8,976 nt of DNA from Anaerolineaceae bacterium (GTDB lineage Bacteria > Chloroflexota > Anaerolineae > Anaerolineales > Anaerolineaceae). The position numbers were made by a program, and so were the translations under genes. Each line of letters opens with the position of its first letter. Within the stretch, counting starts at the first letter, position 1. Positions 6,130 to 8,976 of the stretch are shown here, in pieces. The notes under the pieces were generated by a model, which was not told where the DNA came from, searched no databases, and saw only the letters and a list, made by a program, of their open reading frames with translations. The stretch is from assembly GCA_011620445.1 (NCBI GenBank), contig WOZB01000127.1, forward strand, positions 1 through 8,976, in the 5' to 3' direction.

Positions 6130-6783
6130 CTAAGGAGCAGCTTCCACTCTAATTTTTACATAAAATGGGGCGTCAGCATTCAAGCCCATACCAAAGAAAT
6201 TGCCGGCTTCATCCTGCATCATCCAGCTACCCTCGTACTCCCCCGGCGCGAACGGTGCGATGAATGGCACACTGATATCCACGGCCTGCCCTGGTTGTAC
6301 CTCGGTTATGAGGCGATTTTCCTGGTGGGCTCCCATTGAATTTCCAGAATAATAACTGTATTTGTAGCGCATGGTCCAGGTACAGCTTCCTCCATTGATG
6401 ATGCGCCAGGTCTTCACGAATTCCTGCCCGGGCAGAAAGCGGGAGCCATCCGGGACAGAAACATCAATAGGATTGCCTGCCTGAACTAAGTTGCAGGGTA
6501 GGTTCGGAGTGGAGGTGATGGTCGGATCCTCTGGCACTGAAAATGGCGTGTTGGTTGCGGTCAGCGGAACACTCGCCAGGGTTTCAGCAGGGCTCAAAAT
6601 TGAAATAACCGGCTGCCTTGTTTTTACTGCTTCCGCCGTTACCCTGGCAACTGAGGTCTGAAGCAATGAAGCTTCATCCAGGGGCAGCAAAGTAGGCGTG
6701 TTTGCTTGATTTATAGTTGGTTTGCAGGCTGGCAAGAAAAGAAGAAGCCCAAGTGCCAGCCGCGACAAGAATAACTTATTCAC
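6130..6783 (-). CDS. Secreted lipoprotein with an NBR1-type Ig-like domain
   Basis: A 217-residue cell-surface lipoprotein. The preferred start is GTG at 6783-6781: it is preceded by AGGA at four-base spacing and gives a compact signal peptide (NKLFLSRLALGLLLF) ending in the lipobox LPAC, with the lipidated cysteine at position 20. A longer frame reaches 6831 but would put 16 polar residues before the signal peptide. Mature residues of about 21-95 form a low-complexity Thr/Ser/Pro linker. From about residue 97 to the end lies an Ig-like domain of the type named after NBR1 (Next to BRCA1): 'IDVSVPDGSRFLPGQEFVK', 'TWRIINGGSCTW', 'VQPGQAVDISVPFIAP', 'PGEYEGSWMM' and 'FFGMGL'. Cys97 and Cys134 probably form a disulfide. 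Such proteins are common in Anaerolineae; the ligand is unknown. The isomerase follows in the same direction. Confidence 0.88.
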   Translation of the reverse strand: MNKLFLSRLALGLLLFLPACKPTINQANTPTLLPLDEASLLQTSVARVTAEAVKTRQPVISILSPAETLASVPLTATNTPFSVPEDPTITSTPNLPCNLVQAGNPIDVSVPDGSRFLPGQEFVKTWRIINGGSCTWTMRYKYSYYSGNSMGAHQENRLITEVQPGQAVDISVPFIAPFAPGEYEGSWMMQDEAGNFFGMGLNADAPFYVKIRVEAAP

Positions 6784-6790
6784 GTTTCCT

Positions 6791-6796
6791 ATTTTA
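6791..6796 (-). promoter_or_regulatory. Possible -10 element (TAAAAT) of the lipoprotein gene
   Basis: On the minus strand TAAAAT (6796-6791) lies seven bases before the GTG start at 6783, so a transcript from it would be leaderless or nearly so. No matching -35 hexamer is present, and an AGGA lies in the interval, so the real promoter may be elsewhere. Confidence 0.25.
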
Positions 6797-6844
6797 TCCC
6801 ATCCCTTGCCTTGTTCCCCATTTTGGCGCACCCGAAGGCAGCGG

Positions 6845-6872
6845 GGATTGCTCTGACGAGGATTGCTTTGAC
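6845..6872. repeat. 13-bp direct repeat next to the -35 box of the Agl23-like gene
   Basis: GGATTGCTCTGAC (6845-6857) and GGATTGCTTTGAC (6860-6872) match at 12 of 13 positions with a 15-bp period. The second copy ends one base before the -35 hexamer at 6873. It may be a binding site for an activator or repressor of the divergent promoters. Confidence 0.6.
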
Positions 6873-6901
6873 TTGTCAGTTTTGGTCGTCTACAGTATAG
6901 T
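6873..6901 (+). promoter_or_regulatory. Sigma70-type promoter for the Agl23-like gene
   Basis: TTGTCA (6873-6878) and TATAGT (6896-6901) each match consensus at five of six positions with the ideal 17-bp spacing. Transcription should start near 6908, giving a leader of about 28 bases that contains GGAG (6925-6928), seven bases before ATG 6936. Confidence 0.75.
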
Positions 6902-6935
6902 TTTAAAGTTAATGAATACTAACCGGAGTGGATCA

Positions 6936-8976
6936 ATGGCTGAATTGGGAAATCTTGAAAACGAACCGACCCGCAACGAAGTGGTAGAGCGTTGGCTGGA
7001 CCGACCAGTTGCCAAATGGCTGCCTGGCTTAACCATTGAAAGGCTGCTGGTTGGGCTGATTATCCTGCTCACCCTCCTTTCCCGTTTCATCAATGTCGGT
7101 GACCGCACAATTTCTCACGATGAACTAAATCACGTTGTTCCAGCTTACAGTTTCGAGACTTACGTCTACAACCCGGTCACTCACGGTCCATTCCAATTCC
7201 ACATGCTCGCGCTTTCGTATGCACTTTTTGGGGATTCTGATTTTTCAGCTCGTTTGCCTTATGCAACATTCGGTCTGGCTGTGGTTATTTTTGTTCTCTT
7301 AGCATGGAAGCGCTACCTGGGTCGGCTCGGCGCAATTATTGCCGGCTTTCTGATGCTTATCTCTCCCTACATCCTCTTTTACAGCCGTTACACCCGCAAT
7401 GAAATCTTCATCGTCTTTTGGGGCGTGGTCATGCTTTGGCTCTTTCTGCGCTACCTCGAAGGTGGTGAAACCAAGTGGCTGCTCTGGCTGGCTTTGATCA
7501 TAGGATTCCACTATGCTGATAAGGCCACATCTTACATTTTTACCGCTGAGTCCTGCATCTTCCTCGCCATCCTTTTCCTGATTGATTCCCTGAAACAAAA
7601 ATGGTCGGATGAAAAATTTAAACGTCAGTTTATCCTCGGCTTCGAACTGGTCATCCTGGCGGGCGTTTTCTTTTTGGGTATCTACATGCTGCACAATGCC
7701 GCAGCCCCTGCCCCGGAAATTACCGAGTTAACCAAGTCTGATCTGGTTGATGCCGGGGCTATAGCAACCCAAACTTCAATTTTTGCTTCCCGCTTGCCTT
7801 TACTCGGGGCAGCAGCACTGCTTCTTGGAACGCTCGTATACGCTCTGGTTGGGCTCATCAAAGGGCTTGGCGATAAAGTGCGCTCGATGCGCAGCTTCAA
7901 CCTCATTGCCCTGCAAATGCTGCTCGTCCTGCCGTTATTGGGAGCCCTGGTTCTCAAGATTTTGGGCTATAACCCGGAAGATTACTCCCCCGAAGGTATT
8001 GTTCGAGCCATAATATCACTTTCAGTTTTGGGAACACTCTCCATGTTCCTCGGGCTCAAATGGTGGCGCTCAGTCTGGCTGAAGGCCGCTGCCATCTTCT
8101 GGACCATCTTTATCGTCTTTTATACCTCGGTGTTTACCCAGGGTCAGGGTTTCTTCATTGGTCTGCAAGGTGCCCTGGGGTACTGGATATCTCAACAGAC
8201 CGTCCAACGCGGAACGCAACCGCTTTACTACTATGCATTTCTTCAAATCCCGATCTATGAGTTCCTGCCTGCATTGGGGGCTTTGACTGCTTTTATCATT
8301 GCGCTCAAGAAAAAATTACTCTTTAACCTGATCGGAGAACCTTTTCTTTCTCCCTCGCTTTTGACAGTGGAATCTCCCGAGCAAGTGGAGCTGGAGCCTA
8401 ACAGCGAAGTTGATATTGAGCATGAAACCATCCAGCTTGACCGCACTGCAGATGCGGAAACTGAGTCGGTTTCTACGGAGGCTGAGCAGGAACTCTCATT
8501 TTGGGAGAGAACATTCCCTGAGCCAAAAGTGGATACTATCACGACTGTAAGCCTTCCCACTTCTTTCCTGCTGCTTTATTGGTCCTTAATGAGCTTGCTG
8601 GCCTTTACTGCCGCCGGTGAGAGAATGCCCTGGCTGACAACCCATATAACCATGCCCCTGATTCTTACCAGCGGATGGTCGCTCTCCTGGCTGGTGCATC
8701 ACCTTGATTGGGAACAAGTCAGACAAAAACGCGGTTGGTTGGTTTTTGGCCTCTGCCTTGGTTTTATTATTGCCTTTGTAAATCTGCTGGGCTCCCTTTT
8801 TGGCACAACCCCGCCATTTGCAGGCAAAGATTTAGTCAGTCTGCAGAACACGAGCACCTTCTTGCTCACATTCATTGGCTCGCTTGCCTTTGGTTTAGGC
8901 TTGTGGAAGACCCTCAAGGGTTGGCAAGGTCGGCAGTTTGGCCGCTTCCTCCTGCTGGGGTTTTTCTCCATTTTAG
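6936..8976 (+). CDS. Agl23-type (TIGR03663) polytopic membrane protein, GT39/GT-C-like; partial at the right edge
   Basis: An uninterrupted frame of 680 complete codons from ATG 6936 (GGAG seven bases upstream) to the window end. The last bases spell TAG but are read in frame as TTA plus one G, so no stop is reached. The protein is a multi-pass membrane protein resembling the family called flippase-activity-associated Agl23, related to GT-C mannosyl/arabinosyl transferases (GT39). Visible features are SHDELNH (60-66, first-loop acidic motif), YNPVTHGPFQFH with His83, FSARLPYATFG, SPYILFYSRYTRNE (ending at Glu156) and GERMPWLTTH (561-570), plus many hydrophobic helices. Residues of about 478-533 form a strongly acidic hydrophilic insert between helices. 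A role in transfer of lipid-linked sugars outside the membrane is inferred from the family; the exact reaction is not established. It is divergent from the lipoprotein-isomerase pair. Confidence 0.9.
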   Translation, partial: MAELGNLENEPTRNEVVERWLDRPVAKWLPGLTIERLLVGLIILLTLLSRFINVGDRTISHDELNHVVPAYSFETYVYNPVTHGPFQFHMLALSYALFGDSDFSARLPYATFGLAVVIFVLLAWKRYLGRLGAIIAGFLMLISPYILFYSRYTRNEIFIVFWGVVMLWLFLRYLEGGETKWLLWLALIIGFHYADKATSYIFTAESCIFLAILFLIDSLKQKWSDEKFKRQFILGFELVILAGVFFLGIYMLHNAAAPAPEITELTKSDLVDAGAIATQTSIFASRLPLLGAAALLLGTLVYALVGLIKGLGDKVRSMRSFNLIALQMLLVLPLLGALVLKILGYNPEDYSPEGIVRAIISLSVLGTLSMFLGLKWWRSVWLKAAAIFWTIFIVFYTSVFTQGQGFFIGLQGALGYWISQQTVQRGTQPLYYYAFLQIPIYEFLPALGALTAFIIALKKKLLFNLIGEPFLSPSLLTVESPEQVELEPNSEVDIEHETIQLDRTADAETESVSTEAEQELSFWERTFPEPKVDTITTVSLPTSFLLLYWSLMSLLAFTAAGERMPWLTTHITMPLILTSGWSLSWLVHHLDWEQVRQKRGWLVFGLCLGFIIAFVNLLGSLFGTTPPFAGKDLVSLQNTSTFLLTFIGSLAFGLGLWKTLKGWQGRQFGRFLLLGFFSIL

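Noticed and set aside
6784..6831. Extended N-terminus of the lipoprotein beginning at 6831
   Set aside because: It adds 16 polar residues before the signal peptide; GTG 6783 has AGGA upstream and gives a normal lipoprotein signal.
7299..7694. Minus-strand frame of 131 codons opposite the Agl23-like gene
   Set aside because: The plus strand is continuously open with family motifs through this region; the antisense product is a charged, motif-free shadow.
8974..8976. TAG at the very end as the stop of the Agl23-like gene
   Set aside because: The gene frame reads TTA at 8973-8975 followed by a lone G, so the TAG is out of frame.

Overview
The window looks like a piece of chromosome from a member of the Chloroflexota, probably class Anaerolineae. 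This is an inference from gene content: a lipoprotein with a Thr/Pro-rich linker and an NBR1-type Ig domain, a bifunctional phosphoglucose/phosphomannose isomerase, an Agl23-type (TIGR03663) membrane protein and an S9 acylaminoacyl-peptidase-like enzyme. Coding density is high and start sites are mixed: several genes have clear Shine-Dalgarno sequences, while others appear leaderless or nearly so. I see no transposase, integrase, phage gene or CRISPR array. Most of the window is ordinary housekeeping and cell-surface metabolism, and I did not find a convincing new multi-gene system.

Layout. Bases 1-187 (minus) hold the N-terminal end of a gene that leaves the window. Its product resembles the start of a Ser/Thr protein kinase with the glycine-rich loop missing. 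A divergent spacer of 115 bp leads to a tight plus-strand operon of three genes: S9-family peptidase (303-2198), monoacylglycerol-lipase-like alpha/beta hydrolase (2215-3039, TTG start) and a small LUD-domain protein (3042-3596). A 432-bp gap follows that contains a perfect 15-bp tandem duplication and no credible gene. Next is a DUF454/YbaN-family membrane protein (4029-4404) whose frame is broken at a run of seven T; the family-like C-terminus continues in the +1 frame.

A minus-strand tRNA-Ser(GGA) with encoded CCA lies at 4450-4538. It has an excellent extended -10 promoter, and immediately behind that promoter sits an array of five 11-12 bp repeats (4580-4636). Divergent to the tRNA is a 78-residue membrane protein (4779-5015), closed by a strong and probably bidirectional terminator.

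On the minus strand, a secreted NBR1-Ig lipoprotein (6783-6130) is followed after 29 bp by the phosphoglucose/phosphomannose isomerase (6100-5069), probably as one transcript. Divergent from them, and running off the right edge, is a large polytopic Agl23/GT39-like protein (6936 onward). It has a good sigma70-type promoter preceded by a 13-bp direct repeat. The isomerase (sugar phosphates), the Agl23-like protein (lipid-linked sugar transfer or surface glycosylation) and the cell-surface lipoprotein may share a cell-envelope theme, but this is inferred from proximity only.
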